This document shows, piece after piece, positions 52,243-63,760 of a stretch of 64,000 nucleotides of DNA (the stretch's first letter is position 1; each line of letters opens with the position of its first letter). This DNA is from an uncultured Pelagibacteraceae bacterium (GTDB lineage: Bacteria > Pseudomonadota > Alphaproteobacteria > Pelagibacterales > Pelagibacteraceae), in assembly GCA_902524945.1 (NCBI GenBank), contig CABZFF010000005.1:1-64000 (forward strand), read 5' to 3'. Position numbers and translations under genes: made by a program. The notes beneath the pieces are model-generated. The model saw only the letters and a program-made list of their open reading frames with translations, had not been told where the DNA came from and did not search any database.

Positions 52243-55200
52243 AGATCTTGTAAAGAAGTAACGCTGATATCTTTCAATTTAAGAGATTTAATACCTTCCA
52301 AACAAACTTTTGCTGTTGACATATTCGTGCAATATGGAACTTTGTTAACTAACGTAGCCCTTCTTAAAGCTACCGCATCGCTCAACTGAGCTTCACTATT
52401 TCCGCCACCTGTATTAATTACTAATGCTATTTTTTTAGTATTTAGAATGTCAACAATATGAGGAGATCCCTGATTTACTTTATTAATTTTTTTGCACTTA
52501 ATCCCATGTTTGCTAATATAATCGGCAGTACCTCCGGTTCCACAAAGTGTGAAATTTAATTTGATTAATTGTTTTGCTAATTGCACCCCCTCTTCTTTAT
52601 GACTATTTTTCAAAGAAATAAAAGCTAAGCCTTTTTTAGGAAGAGAGTTTGAGGCTGCAATCTGACTTTTAGCAAAAGCCATCCCAAAATTTTTATCAAA
52701 ACCCATAACTTCACCTGTTGATTTCATTTCCGGCCCAAGTAAAAGATCGCTGTTTGGAAATTTGTTAAATGGAAAGACCGCCTCTTTTACTGCAAACATA
52801 TCTTTTGTTTTAGTTTTTAAATTGAAATTTGATAATTTTTCTCCTGCCATCACTCTAGAGGCTATTTTAGCAAGAGGTAAATTTTTCGCCTTTGAAACAA
52901 ATGGAACGGTTCTACTAGCTCTTGGATTAACTTCTATCACATAAATCTGATCTTTTTTAATTGCATATTGAACATTCATGAGACCTTTTACTTTCAGAGC
53001 TAAGGCTAATTTTTTTGTTTGATTTTCAATTTCTTTAATTAAAAAAGGTTTTATTGATACCGGAGGTAAACTACATGCTGAGTCACCTGAGTGTATTCCT
53101 GCCTCTTCAATGTGTTGCATAATACCAGCTACGAAAACATTTTTACCATCCGATATTGCGTCAACATCAACCTCTATTGCATTATCAATAAACTTATCAA
53201 TCAAAATCGGATTTTTTTCAGCAACTTTAAATGCTTCTCTTACAAAGTCTTTGAGTTGCCTTTTTTCATGAACAATTTCCATTGCTCTTCCACCTAAAAC
53301 GTAAGATGGCCTTACCATTAGAGGCAAACCAATTTTATCAGCAATTTTTATTGCTTGAGGAAAAGTTCTAGCGATACCGCTTTCAGCTTGTTTTAAATTA
53401 AGTTTATTTAAAAGACTCCTAAATCTATCTCTGTCTTCTGCAAGATCGATTGATGAATATTGAGTACCTAAAATTGGAAGCTTATTTTCATATAAAAATT
53501 TTGCCAGTTTAATTGGAGTTTGTCCTCCAAATTGAGTAATGACACCTTTTACATTACCTTTTGATTTTTCTCTCTTTATTATATTGAAAACATATTCATC
53601 TATTAAAGGTTCAAAATAAAGTCTGTCACTTGTATCGTAATCTGTTGACACGGTTTCAGGATTACAATTAACCATGATTGTTTCATATTTAGCTTCTTTA
53701 AGAGCAAAACTAGCTTGGCAACAGCAATAATCAAATTCTATTCCTTGACCTATTCTATTAGGGCCTCCTCCAAGTATTATAATTTTATTTTTACTAGACG
53801 GGTCGGCTTCACATTCTGAATTATAAGAGAAATTTCTTTGATAAGTAGAATACATATACGGAGTGAAAGACTTAAATTCTGCAGCACAAGTATCGACCTT
53901 TTTATAAACGGGTAAAACATTCAAAGCAGTTCTTTTCTTTCTAATAAAAGACTCTGAAGTATTGGTAAGCTCAGATAATTTTTTGTCAGAGAACCCTATC
54001 GACTTTATATAATTAAATTCATTAAAATTTTTAGGAAGACCTTTTTTTTTTATTTTTAACTCATTATTTATAATTTCTTTTATTTGATTTAAAAACCAAG
54101 GGTCAATTTTCGATAGTTTATTTATATCCTTTAAATTAATTTTTTTTCTTATAGCCTCTCCAATAAGTAAAATCTTATTTGGAATATTTTCTTTAAGTTT
54201 TTGTCTAATTTGTTTCGTATTTAAATTAAATATTTGGTCTAAACCTGAAAAACCTGTCTCTAAAGATACCAAAGCTTTTTGAAAAGACTCTTTAAAATTT
54301 CTTCCTATAGCCATTGCTTCCCCCACCGATTTCATTGATGTTCCTAAAACTGCAGCTGAGGAGGAGAATTTTTCAAAAGTAAATCTTGGGATTTTAGTGA
54401 CCACGTAGTCTATTGTGGGCTCAAAAGATGCAGGTGTAACCTTCGTAATTTCATTTTTTAATTCGTCTAAAGTGTAACCAACAGCTAACTTTGCTGCTAC
54501 CTTTGCTATTGGAAACCCTGTGGCCTTAGAAGCTAGCGCTGATGATCTTGAAACCCTAGGGTTCATCTCAATGATTACCATTCTTCCATTTTTTGGATTT
54601 ATTGCGAATTGAACATTTGACCCTCCTGTTTCCACACCAATTTTTCTCAGGCAAGCTATAGAGGCATTTCTCATTACTTGATACTCTTTGTCGGTCAAAG
54701 TTAGTGCTGGAGCGATAGTTACTGAGTCCCCAGTATGAATACCCATAGGATCTAAATTTTCTATTGAGCAAATGATTATGCAATTGTCATTTTTATCCCT
54801 GACAACCTCCATCTCAAATTCTTTCCAACCTTCTAAACACTCTTCAACTAAGACTTGATTTACAGGTGACTCGTGAAGCCCATTTTTTATTATCTTATAA
54901 AAATCTTTTTTATTTTTAGCGATACCACCTCCTAAACCCCCAAGAGTAAAAGCCGGTCTTATAATGGCTGGTAATCCGATTTGTTTTAATACTTTTGAAG
55001 ATTGTTTAAAATTGTTTACTATTTTTGATTTGGGAAGATCTAAACCAATCTCTATCATATTTTTTCTGAACTTTTTTCTATCTTCAGCATTAGATATAGC
55101 TTTTGAATTAGCGCCTATAAGTTCAATTTTGTATTTTTTAAGAATACCTTTTTTTTCTGCCTCCATTGCTAAATTTAAAGCAGTTTGACCACCCATGGTT

Positions 55201-55463
55201 GGCAAGATCGCATCAGGTTTTTCTTTAATAAGAATTTTTTCAAGAACTTCTATTGTTATAGGTTCAATATAAGTTTTATCAGCAACATTTGGATCCGTCA
55301 TAATTGTTGCTGGGTTTGAATTTATTAGAATTACTTTGAATCCTTCATCTTTTAAAGCTTTACAAGCTTGAGTGCCTGAATAATCAAACTCGCAAGCTTG
55401 CCCAATAATTATTGGCCCTGCACCAACAACTAAAATTTTTTTAATATCTTTTCTTTTTGGCAT
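52239..55463 (-). CDS. carB: carbamoyl-phosphate synthase large subunit
   Basis: [29 protein letters not shown]; duplicated ATP-grasp halves. Confidence 0.98.
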   Translation of the reverse strand: MPKRKDIKKILVVGAGPIIIGQACEFDYSGTQACKALKDEGFKVILINSNPATIMTDPNVADKTYIEPITIEVLEKILIKEKPDAILPTMGGQTALNLAMEAEKKGILKKYKIELIGANSKAISNAEDRKKFRKNMIEIGLDLPKSKIVNNFKQSSKVLKQIGLPAIIRPAFTLGGLGGGIAKNKKDFYKIIKNGLHESPVNQVLVEECLEGWKEFEMEVVRDKNDNCIIICSIENLDPMGIHTGDSVTIAPALTLTDKEYQVMRNASIACLRKIGVETGGSNVQFAINPKNGRMVIIEMNPRVSRSSALASKATGFPIAKVAAKLAVGYTLDELKNEITKVTPASFEPTIDYVVTKIPRFTFEKFSSSAAVLGTSMKSVGEAMAIGRNFKESFQKALVSLETGFSGLDQIFNLNTKQIRQKLKENIPNKILLIGEAIRKKINLKDINKLSKIDPWFLNQIKEIINNELKIKKKGLPKNFNEFNYIKSIGFSDKKLSELTNTSESFIRKKRTALNVLPVYKKVDTCAAEFKSFTPYMYSTYQRNFSYNSECEADPSSKNKIIILGGGPNRIGQGIEFDYCCCQASFALKEAKYETIMVNCNPETVSTDYDTSDRLYFEPLIDEYVFNIIKREKSKGNVKGVITQFGGQTPIKLAKFLYENKLPILGTQYSSIDLAEDRDRFRSLLNKLNLKQAESGIARTFPQAIKIADKIGLPLMVRPSYVLGGRAMEIVHEKRQLKDFVREAFKVAEKNPILIDKFIDNAIEVDVDAISDGKNVFVAGIMQHIEEAGIHSGDSACSLPPVSIKPFLIKEIENQTKKLALALKVKGLMNVQYAIKKDQIYVIEVNPRASRTVPFVSKAKNLPLAKIASRVMAGEKLSNFNLKTKTKDMFAVKEAVFPFNKFPNSDLLLGPEMKSTGEVMGFDKNFGMAFAKSQIAASNSLPKKGLAFISLKNSHKEEGVQLAKQLIKLNFTLCGTGGTADYISKHGIKCKKINKVNQGSPHIVDILNTKKIALVINTGGGNSEAQLSDAVALRRATLVNKVPYCTNMSTAKVCLEGIKSLKLKDISVTSLQDL

Positions 55464-56643
55464 TTTTTTTCATACTCTTCACAAATTTATCAAATAAATA
55501 AACGCTATCCTGAGGACCAGGGTTGGACTCCGGATGATATTGAACTGAGAAAACGGGTTTATTTTTCAACTCGATACCCTCAATGCTGTTGTCAAACAAA
55601 GACTGGTGAGTAACTCTTATATTTTTAGGCATTCCTTTTTTTACTACTTCAAATCCATGATTCTGACTTGTGATTTCAACATTACCCTCAATCAAATTTT
55701 TAACAGGATGGTTAGCTCCTCTATGCCCTAATTTCATTTTTTCTGTCTTAGCACCGAGTGCTAAAGCTAGGATTTGATGGCCCAAACAGATTCCAAATAA
55801 TGGTAACTTTTTTTTGATTAATTCTTGGATTGTCGGTATTGCATATTTCCCTGTCGCCGCAGGATCTCCGGGTCCATTTGATAAAAATATTCCATTAGGT
55901 TTGAGTTTTAGAATATTTTTTGCAGCTGTTTTGCATGGTACGATTGTAACTTTACAATTAAAATCTGAAAAATATCTTAAAATATTTTTCTTAATTCCAT
56001 AATCTATGGCTACAACATGCAATATTTTTTTTTTATTTTTTAAATATCCATTTTCCTTTTTCCATGTTTTATAATCTTGCCACAAATAATTTTTCTTTGT
56101 AGTAACCATTTTTGCTAAATCTAGGTTTTTAAGGCCACTCCATTTATTAGTTATCTTAATTAGTTTTTTTATATTTAATTTATTTTTGTTATAAAAAGAT
56201 ATTGTCCCCTTAGGGGCACCTTTATCTCTAATTAAATTTGTTAAATTTCTAGTATCAATTCCAGTTATCCCAACAATCTTATTCTTTTTTAACCATTGAT
56301 CTAAATGTTTTAAAGATCTGTAATTTGATGGATTAGTTATCTCCGTATTTATTATTACTCCTTTAGTCCAAATCTTATCTGACTCGTGATCTTCTTTATT
56401 TGTTCCAACATTTCCAACGTGCGGAAAGGTAAAATTTATAATCTGATCAGCGTAGGAAGGGTCGGATATAATTTCTTGGTAACCAGTAATAGAAGTATTA
56501 AAACATACTTCGCCAGTTGCAGTACCTTTGTAACCTAAACCTACACCTTTAAAAAATTTACCGTTTTGAAGAACTAAAATAGCAGTGGAATCGATCTTTT
56601 TAAGATTTTTTTTGGAGTTTATATTTTGACTAACTTTCTTCAA
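55441..56643 (-). CDS. carA: carbamoyl-phosphate synthase small subunit
   Basis: Glutaminase site [22 protein letters not shown] extends to 56826 but the homologous region suggests a non-ATG start near 56643. Confidence 0.94.
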   Translation of the reverse strand: MKKVSQNINSKKNLKKIDSTAILVLQNGKFFKGVGLGYKGTATGEVCFNTSITGYQEIISDPSYADQIINFTFPHVGNVGTNKEDHESDKIWTKGVIINTEITNPSNYRSLKHLDQWLKKNKIVGITGIDTRNLTNLIRDKGAPKGTISFYNKNKLNIKKLIKITNKWSGLKNLDLAKMVTTKKNYLWQDYKTWKKENGYLKNKKKILHVVAIDYGIKKNILRYFSDFNCKVTIVPCKTAAKNILKLKPNGIFLSNGPGDPAATGKYAIPTIQELIKKKLPLFGICLGHQILALALGAKTEKMKLGHRGANHPVKNLIEGNVEITSQNHGFEVVKKGMPKNIRVTHQSLFDNSIEGIELKNKPVFSVQYHPESNPGPQDSVYLFDKFVKSMKKNAKKKRY

Positions 56644-56773
56644 ATACAACTCATGAGTTAAAGTAAAAAACTTATAAACATGATTTTGCGCAACATATGA
56701 AATAGAAACAAAATCGTCAACAAAGTTCTTTTTATTTTGTATTAAAATTGTGATTAAAATAAAAATCTTAATT

Positions 56774-57229
56774 ATGTCTCTAAGAAAACAAATAGAAGAT
56801 AAGCTAAACCAAGCTTTAAAAGCCAAAGATAAAAATATTTATCCAACATTAAGACTAATTGTTTCGGCTATTAAAGATGCTGAAATCGCTGGAAGGTCCA
56901 AAGGCCAAAAAGAAATAAAGGATAGTGAAATTATTTCACTTCTAAAAAAAATGATAAAGCAGAGAAACGAGTCAAGCGAAGTTTATGAGAAAGCTGGTCG
57001 GAAAGAGCTTCTTGAAAATGAAAAAAAAGAAATAGACGTTATTAACATTTTTTTGCCAAAACAATTAAGTGAAGACGAAACAAAAAAAATTTGTCAAGAA
57101 ACAATCAAGTCAGTCGGCGCCTCATCAATGAAGGATATTGGAAAAATTATGGGAGTTTTGAAATCTAAATATGCAGACTCTTTAGATTTTTCAAAAGTAA
57201 GTGTGATCCTGAAAGAAATTTTGAATTAA
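56774..57229 (+). CDS. GatB/YqeY domain protein
   Basis: MSLRKQIEDKLNQALKAKDKNIYPTLRLIVSAIKDAEI; IDVINIFLPKQLS; start ATG at 56774. Confidence 0.93.
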   Translation: MSLRKQIEDKLNQALKAKDKNIYPTLRLIVSAIKDAEIAGRSKGQKEIKDSEIISLLKKMIKQRNESSEVYEKAGRKELLENEKKEIDVINIFLPKQLSEDETKKICQETIKSVGASSMKDIGKIMGVLKSKYADSLDFSKVSVILKEILN

Positions 57230-57231
57230 AA

Positions 57232-59019
57232 ATGAAATATCCTAAAGAATACTTGGATGAAATAAAATTAAGATTAAAAGTATCCCAAATAGTTGGAAAA
57301 ACTGTTCAACTTAAAAAAAGAGGAAAAGAATTTATCGGTTTATCGCCTTTTAAAAATGAAAAAACACCTTCTTTTACTGTAAATGATGAAAAAGAATTTT
57401 ATCATTGTTTTAGCACTGGTGAGCACGGTAATATTTTTGATTTTCTAATGAAAACACAATCAGTTGGTTTCGGAGAGGCAGTAAAAACTTTAGCTGCTGA
57501 GGCTGGTATGCAGCCTTATAGATTTACCAACTTTGATGAAAAAAAAGATTTAAGGTTCAATACATATAAAAAAATATTTCAAGAATACAAAGATAATTTT
57601 AATCAGCAGCTGTATAATGAAAATAATAAAGAGGCGCTAAATTATCTTTATAAAAGGGGATTAAATAAAAAAGCAATCGAAGAATTTCGCTTAGGGTTCG
57701 TTCCTTGGAAAAACAACTTTTATGAAAAATTATCAAAAAAATATTCAGAGGAAGAAATAAATTTAACAGGACTTTATTATAAAAGTGATAAAACAGGTAA
57801 ATTTGTTGACCGATTTAACTCAAGAATAATTTTTCCAGTAAATAATATTTCTGGTGACACGATCGCTTTTGGCGGCAGAATAATAGTAGATGGTAAATTT
57901 GCTAAGTATATTAATTCTCCAGAGACAGAGTTTTATAAAAAAGGAAGTATGATTTTTAACCTAGATAAAGCAAAGTTTTTGAGATCTGAGAAAGATGAAG
58001 TTTTAATCGTTGAAGGCTACATGGATGCCGTTAGCGTTTATGCTTCGGGTATTAAAAATGTAATTTCAAATTCTGGTACTGCTTTTACAGAAAGACAAAT
58101 TAATTTGGTCTGGAAATTTTTTTCTAATCCAATAATTTGTTTAGATGGAGACGAGAGCGGACAGAAAGCTGCAATAAGAATTGCAGAGAGATTATTCCCA
58201 TTAATAAGTGAAAATAGTAAAGTTTATTTTTCGGTAATGCCGGAAGACAAAGACCCAGACGATTATATTAAAGAATATGGCAAGGAAAGTTTATTAAATC
58301 TTCTGAAAAAAAAAGAAATTATTCAATCTTTTATTTGGAACTACCACTTGAAAAAAATAGATCAAAATAATCCTTATGAAATTTCAAAATTTGAGAAAGA
58401 AATTAAAAAATTATCTTATTCTATAAAGGATGAAACATTAAAAAAATACGTTCTAGAAAGTTTTCTTGAAAAACTAAATAAACTAACGCCTATTCAAACC
58501 TCAAGCCAAAATTACAAATATTACCAATCAAGAAAAAAGAAAAATTTAAAAATTTTGAAGGAAACTCAAATTATTCATCAAAAAAAAGAAAATCTTTCAA
58601 AAATACAAATAATAGAATTTTCAATTTTGTTTTTAATTTTGAATTATTCAGAAATGATATTCAAAAAAATAAAAGATCTAAATAGTTTGAATTTTTTATC
58701 TGAAAAAAATGAAAATTTAAAAAACGATATAATTTTGTCAATTAGCGCTGGCGATGATAAAATTAAAATGAATACAAAAATTAATAATGACTACAAAACA
58801 CTTATTGAAGAAATACGAGAAAACTCGAATATTCAATTAATTACTAAAGACAAAAACGATCAACAAATACTTGAGTTATTTGATGAGTTAGTTTTAGATC
58901 TGAGGGAACAAAATAATTTAAAAAAAATAGAATCTTTGGAAAAAAAATTAATAAATAATTTAGATGAAAACTCATACTCAGAATTGATGAGGCTTAAAAG
59001 TCAATTAAATAGGGAATAA
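57232..59019 (+). CDS. dnaG: DNA primase
   Basis: EKTPSFTVNDEKEFYHCFSTGEHGNIFDFLMK; TOPRIM VLIVEGYMDAVS; DGDESGQKAA. Confidence 0.97.
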   Translation: MKYPKEYLDEIKLRLKVSQIVGKTVQLKKRGKEFIGLSPFKNEKTPSFTVNDEKEFYHCFSTGEHGNIFDFLMKTQSVGFGEAVKTLAAEAGMQPYRFTNFDEKKDLRFNTYKKIFQEYKDNFNQQLYNENNKEALNYLYKRGLNKKAIEEFRLGFVPWKNNFYEKLSKKYSEEEINLTGLYYKSDKTGKFVDRFNSRIIFPVNNISGDTIAFGGRIIVDGKFAKYINSPETEFYKKGSMIFNLDKAKFLRSEKDEVLIVEGYMDAVSVYASGIKNVISNSGTAFTERQINLVWKFFSNPIICLDGDESGQKAAIRIAERLFPLISENSKVYFSVMPEDKDPDDYIKEYGKESLLNLLKKKEIIQSFIWNYHLKKIDQNNPYEISKFEKEIKKLSYSIKDETLKKYVLESFLEKLNKLTPIQTSSQNYKYYQSRKKKNLKILKETQIIHQKKENLSKIQIIEFSILFLILNYSEMIFKKIKDLNSLNFLSEKNENLKNDIILSISAGDDKIKMNTKINNDYKTLIEEIRENSNIQLITKDKNDQQILELFDELVLDLREQNNLKKIESLEKKLINNLDENSYSELMRLKSQLNRE

Positions 59020-59072
59020 TAAGAGTATAGATTTTTTCAAGTTTACTATTATATATAATCTACTTTTCTTTT

Positions 59073-60935
59073 ATGGCTGAAAAACTAATTACTAAATCTT
59101 TTGAGAGACTCTTTGATAAAGGCAAACACAGAGGATTCATAACCTATGAAGAACTTGGTAAATCTTTAGGAAAAAGAAATGGTACTAACGAAAACGTCGA
59201 AAAAGCTTTCATAATTCTTGCTGATGAAAAAATAACTTTAGTAGAAAAAAAATCCCAATTCCAATCGAATAAAAAAAAGGAAACCACTACCACTTCCGAG
59301 GAAAAAAGTTCTGATAAAAGCGATGATCCTATTAGAATGTATCTACGAGAAATGGGCGGTGTGGAATTGCTTTCTCGAGAGGGTGAAATAGCGATCGCAA
59401 AAAGAATTGAAGCAGGGAAAGATGTAATGATTAATGCGCTTACACAAAGTCCTATTGTTGGAAAGAAAATATTCGAATGGAAAGATCAAATTGAAAATAA
59501 TCAACTTTTAGTAAGGGACATAATCGACATTGACTCTACTTATGAAGATTTTGAGTCATCGGAAGAAGAAGGTGATATTAAAGTAAAAAAAACTAAAACT
59601 AAAGATGAAAAAATTAAAGGGGATGAAGATAAAAAAGATGAAGAAAATTCTCAGACAGAAGAAGATGAATTTAATGTTTCTCTTGCTAAAATGGAAGAAG
59701 AAATAAAACCTAAAATTATTAAAATTTTAGAATCCTTAAATAAAAATTATTCAAAATTAAAAAAATACCAAGTAGAAAAGTTAGAATGTTTATTGAATTC
59801 AAAAGAATTATCAGTATCAAAAAATAAAAATTTTAAAAAAATTCAAGAAATATTAGTCGATAACTTTAAGAATTTGCAATTAGCCCCACATGTCGTTGAG
59901 GAGCTAGTTCAGTCTCATTACAAAGAAAATAAAAAAATAGTTTCTTTAGAGGGAGTTCTTCTAAGATTAGCTATGGATAATAAAATTTCTCGTGAAGAAT
60001 TTTTAAAATATTATTTAGGAAATGAAATTAATCCAAAATTTGAGTCATTTTTAAAAGAAAATCCATTGTGGAAGGCTTTTTTCAAAAAATATAAAAAAGA
60101 TTTTACTGAAATAAAAGAAAGGTTAGTAGAGTTTAGTAAAAAAATAGGTTTATCAGTTGGAGAATTTAAAAAATTAGTTAGCAGGATACAAAAAGGAGAG
60201 AGGGAGTCAAGAATTGCTAAAAAAGAGATGGTAGAAGCCAATTTGAGATTAGTTATCTCTATAGCAAAAAAATATACTAACAGAGGTTTGCAATTTTTAG
60301 ATCTTATCCAAGAAGGAAATATAGGGTTAATGAAAGCCGTGGACAAATTTGAATATAGAAGGGGCTATAAATTTTCAACATATGCTACATGGTGGATAAG
60401 ACAAGCAATCACAAGATCTATAGCTGACCAAGCAAGAACAATTAGAATCCCTGTGCATATGATTGAAACTATAAATAAAATTGTTCGAACTCAAAGACAG
60501 ATAATGAGTGAATTCGGTAGAGAACCTACTCCAGAAGAATTAGCAAAAAAATTAGCGATGCCTTTAGAAAAAGTCAGAAAAGTATTAAAGATAGCAAAAG
60601 AGCCAGTCTCTCTAGAAACCCCAGTGGGAGACGAAGAGGATAGCAGTCTTGGAGATTTTATAGAAGATAAAAATGCTCTTCAACCTTTAGACACTGCAAT
60701 ACAATCAAATTTAAGTGAATCAACAACTAAAATTTTGGCTTCATTAACACCAAGAGAAGAAAGAGTATTAAGAATGCGATTTGGAATCGGAATGAATACT
60801 GATCACACTCTTGAAGAGGTGGGTCTACAGTTCTCAGTAACTAGAGAGAGAATAAGACAGATTGAAGCTAAAGCCCTAAGAAAACTAAAACACCCTAGTA
60901 GATCTAAACAACTAAAAAGTTTCCTAGAAAAATAA
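59073..60935 (+). CDS. rpoD: RNA polymerase primary sigma factor (sigma-70)
   Basis: [57 protein letters not shown]; region 4 HTH. Confidence 0.98.
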   Translation: MAEKLITKSFERLFDKGKHRGFITYEELGKSLGKRNGTNENVEKAFIILADEKITLVEKKSQFQSNKKKETTTTSEEKSSDKSDDPIRMYLREMGGVELLSREGEIAIAKRIEAGKDVMINALTQSPIVGKKIFEWKDQIENNQLLVRDIIDIDSTYEDFESSEEEGDIKVKKTKTKDEKIKGDEDKKDEENSQTEEDEFNVSLAKMEEEIKPKIIKILESLNKNYSKLKKYQVEKLECLLNSKELSVSKNKNFKKIQEILVDNFKNLQLAPHVVEELVQSHYKENKKIVSLEGVLLRLAMDNKISREEFLKYYLGNEINPKFESFLKENPLWKAFFKKYKKDFTEIKERLVEFSKKIGLSVGEFKKLVSRIQKGERESRIAKKEMVEANLRLVISIAKKYTNRGLQFLDLIQEGNIGLMKAVDKFEYRRGYKFSTYATWWIRQAITRSIADQARTIRIPVHMIETINKIVRTQRQIMSEFGREPTPEELAKKLAMPLEKVRKVLKIAKEPVSLETPVGDEEDSSLGDFIEDKNALQPLDTAIQSNLSESTTKILASLTPREERVLRMRFGIGMNTDHTLEEVGLQFSVTRERIRQIEAKALRKLKHPSRSKQLKSFLEK

Positions 60936-60962
60936 TTTTTTGTGATATAAGAGAATATGAAT

Positions 60963-61039
60963 GGGCCTGTAGCTCAGTTGGTTAGAGCAGTACACTCATA
61001 ATGTATTGGTCCCAGGTTCGAGTCCTGGCGGGCCCACCA
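60963..61039 (+). tRNA. tRNA with CAT anticodon (probable tRNA-Ile2, otherwise Met)
   Basis: Acceptor GGGCCTG/CGGGCCC, anticodon loop CTCATAA, T arm GGTTCGAGTCC, encoded CCA. Confidence 0.9.
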
Positions 61040-61049
61040 TTAAGTAATT

Positions 61050-61646
61050 TTAATTTTTAAGAAATTCCTCAAGTTTATTAATCAAAAAATTTAAATCGTT
61101 GTTGTTAGAACTCAATATTGAGGCAAATTCCTCTTTTTGAGTTCTTGCTAAACTTAAACCCTCAACTATTAAATCTCTGATTAATGGTTTTTCAGGATTT
61201 TTTGTATAAATTCTCCAATCAATTTTTATATCAGGACTTCCATCATCTGGTTTTATGATTGAACTTACTATTGTGTAATTTGAGCTTTTTTGCTCTGCCT
61301 CAATTACTTCAAATCTACTAGATGAATAGTCAGTTAACCTAGAGGTAAGACTTTTTAGAAAATATTTTTCGAATGAACTTTGAAATTTTGTTAAATCGCT
61401 TTTACTTGAAGATTTTCTAATCTCTCCCAGGGTATATAGACTAAGAGCTTTTATATCGACATTTTCCAATGCTATTTTTTCAATAAATTTTGCTTTATCT
61501 TCACTAGGTATGCTTTTGTCAGATAAATTTTCAATTACTTCACCAACTAATTCAGTAATAAATTCTTTAGGGTCTGAGCTGTAAGCTAATGCTTTTGAGC
61601 TTAAAATTAAAAAAAAAGAAATAAAAAAAACAAATAATTTTTTCAT
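61050..61646 (-). CDS. mlaC: MlaC/Ttg2D-family phospholipid-binding protein
   Basis: Signal peptide; LTDYSSSRFEVIEAEQ; DWRIYTKNPEKPLIRDLIVEGLSLARTQKEEFASIL. Confidence 0.87.
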   Translation of the reverse strand: MKKLFVFFISFFLILSSKALAYSSDPKEFITELVGEVIENLSDKSIPSEDKAKFIEKIALENVDIKALSLYTLGEIRKSSSKSDLTKFQSSFEKYFLKSLTSRLTDYSSSRFEVIEAEQKSSNYTIVSSIIKPDDGSPDIKIDWRIYTKNPEKPLIRDLIVEGLSLARTQKEEFASILSSNNNDLNFLINKLEEFLKN

Positions 61647-61657
61647 TAATTAATTAT

Positions 61658-62401
61658 CTACTTGTCTAAATTTCCCCATTCATCTTCTGCATTAATATTA
61701 GAATTTTTTATTTTATTTTCTCTATCCTGTAAATAAATACTTTTGATTGATGAATATAAGTCTATAGAATTTTTTTCTAAGTTATCAAAATTACTAATAT
61801 TATCTGATCTAAAGTCAATCGCTGTTGTACCCTTCACTGAGAAATAATCAATTTCGTTTCCAGAGATATTAAATAACTCTTTTTCTCTTATAGTGATATG
61901 TGCAAATGGATCCACAAAACTATCAGCATAAAGTCCAACCGCGTCTCTTAAAGTAGTAGGACCTAGAATCGGTAAAACGAAATAACAACCTGCACCAATG
62001 CCGTAAGCACCGAGAGTTTGTCCTACATCTTCTTTATTAGCTTTTAGTCCAATTTTTTCTGCTGGATTGAAAATCCCTAAAACCCCTAGTGTTGAATTTA
62101 TAAAAAAGCTTCCAACAGAGTGGCCAAGATCCTTAATATTACCCTGTAATATATTATTCGGAATAGTTAATAATGTGGAAATATTTGAAGTAAAATTTCC
62201 AGCTCCACTTTTAATTGCTTCAGGTAATTTATTGTAACCTTTAGCGACAGGTTCCATAATTGCATCGTCAAAAGCCATATTGAATTTAAATATAGGCCTG
62301 CTTACTTTTTCAAAACATTCCTCCGCAGCTTTTGCTTTACTAAATACGTTTGTAAGGAATATTGTGCAAATTGATAAAACTATGATTTTTTTTGGTATCA
62401 T
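61658..62401 (-). CDS. mlaA: MlaA/VacJ family lipid-asymmetry protein
   Basis: FKFNMAFDDAIMEPVAKGYNKLP; FFINSTLGVLGIFNPAEKIGL; ILGPTTLRDAVG. Confidence 0.9.
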   Translation of the reverse strand: MIPKKIIVLSICTIFLTNVFSKAKAAEECFEKVSRPIFKFNMAFDDAIMEPVAKGYNKLPEAIKSGAGNFTSNISTLLTIPNNILQGNIKDLGHSVGSFFINSTLGVLGIFNPAEKIGLKANKEDVGQTLGAYGIGAGCYFVLPILGPTTLRDAVGLYADSFVDPFAHITIREKELFNISGNEIDYFSVKGTTAIDFRSDNISNFDNLEKNSIDLYSSIKSIYLQDRENKIKNSNINAEDEWGNLDK

Positions 62402-62488
62402 ATTATTATGGTATATATATAATTTTAGCTTATATGCTATAAAAATTTAGCTAAAAAAAGTTTTAATTTGTTGCATTTTTAGCTTATT

Positions 62489-63226
62489 TTGAAAATCCTA
62501 ATGAGGAAAAAAATAGAATATTCACCGAATTTTTCAAAAAAAAGTAGGAGAAAACAGGATATAAAATTTGTAATTATACATTACACTGGAATGCAATCTG
62601 AAATTGAATCTTTAAATCGTCTAAAAAATCCTAATTCTAAAGTAAGCTGTCATTATTTAATTAGTAGAAATGGTCGCATTATTCAACTAGTGAAAGACAA
62701 CAAAATAGCATGGCATGCTGGTAAATCTAAGTGGAGTAAATTTAAAAATTTAAATAAATTTTCTATTGGTATTGAATTAGTTAATAAAGGATCTGAACAT
62801 GGTTATGAAAACTTTACTAATTTACAAATAAATTACTTAATTAAATTGTGCAAAATACTTAAAAAAAAATATCAAATAAAAAAAGAAAATTTTTTAGGTC
62901 ATTCTGATGTCTCTCCTTTAAGAAAGATTGATCCGGGGGAAAAGTTTCCATGGAAAAAACTAAGCAAAAATCAATTAGGAACATGGTATAACTTAAAAAA
63001 AGGAAAATTTGACTTTTCTAATAAATTTAAAATTAAGGAGCTTTTTTTTAAAAATTTACATAAAATTGGTTATAGATATATTGAAAATAAAATTAATAAT
63101 AAAAAAAAATTCATGATCATTAAAGCTTTCCAGAGAAGATATCATCCTAAAGAAGTGTCGGGTAAAATCGATAGAAAAACCTATAAAATTAGCCATTTTT
63201 TAGCTAATATAAATAAATTTACTTGA
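62489..63226 (+). CDS. N-acetylmuramoyl-L-alanine amidase (AmiD-like)
   Basis: FVIIHYTGM, VSCHYLISRNGRIIQLV, WHAGKSKW, FSIGIELVN, GHSDVSPLRKIDPG; C-terminal peptidoglycan-binding-like region. Confidence 0.9.
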   Translation: MKILMRKKIEYSPNFSKKSRRKQDIKFVIIHYTGMQSEIESLNRLKNPNSKVSCHYLISRNGRIIQLVKDNKIAWHAGKSKWSKFKNLNKFSIGIELVNKGSEHGYENFTNLQINYLIKLCKILKKKYQIKKENFLGHSDVSPLRKIDPGEKFPWKKLSKNQLGTWYNLKKGKFDFSNKFKIKELFFKNLHKIGYRYIENKINNKKKFMIIKAFQRRYHPKEVSGKIDRKTYKISHFLANINKFT

Positions 63227-63257
63227 ATAATTTTAAAAAATTTAATATTAAGATTTT

Positions 63258-63613
63258 GCCAGATAATTGGATTGTCGCTGTTAGTATAGCTAACAGAGGA
63301 AAGTCCGGGCTCCATAAAGACACAGTGCCAGTTAACGGCTGGCGAGGGTGACCTTAGGGATAGTGCCACAGAGAAAAGACCGCCTTATCAAGGCAAGGGT
63401 GAAACGGTGAGGTAAGAGCTCACCGGTTTTTTGGTAACAAAAAACGCAAGGCAAACCCCACTGGGAGCAAGGTTAAATAGAGAGGACACTGTATTTATTA
63501 CAAAAAACAGTCTTTAGTTAGTCCTCTGGGTTAACCGCATGAGCTTGAATGCGAGTTCAAGCCAAGATAAATGACATCTTCAATGACAGAACCCGGCTTA
63601 TAAATTATCTGGC
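63258..63613 (+). ncRNA. rnpB: RNase P RNA (bacterial type A)
   Basis: P1 helix gccagataatt/aattatctggc; GAGGAAAGTCCGGGCTCC near 5' end; GGCAAACCCC; conserved ACAGAACCCGGCTTA near 3' end. Confidence 0.95.
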
Positions 63614-63685
63614 TAAAATTACTTAATCTTGTTCTACTTTTGTACTGATTTCTATTTTACATTCTTATTGACTATTTTTTAAAAA

Positions 63686-63710
63686 CCCATACTATCCCAA
63701 ATAATCCCAT
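63686..63710 (-). promoter_or_regulatory. MraZ-box-like operator: three TGGG direct repeats at 10-bp pitch
   Basis: CCCA at 63686, 63696, 63706; reverse strand reads TGGGATTATTTGGGATAGTATGGG. Confidence 0.75.
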
Positions 63711-63760
63711 ATTGGAGGGTAATTTGAATATATTAATAAAAAGAGAGTTTTTAAATAAAT

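Noticed and set aside
56644-56826. N-terminal extension of carA ORF to 461 aa
   Set aside because: Not like CarA N-termini and overlaps the start of the YqeY gene; more likely a TTG start near 56643
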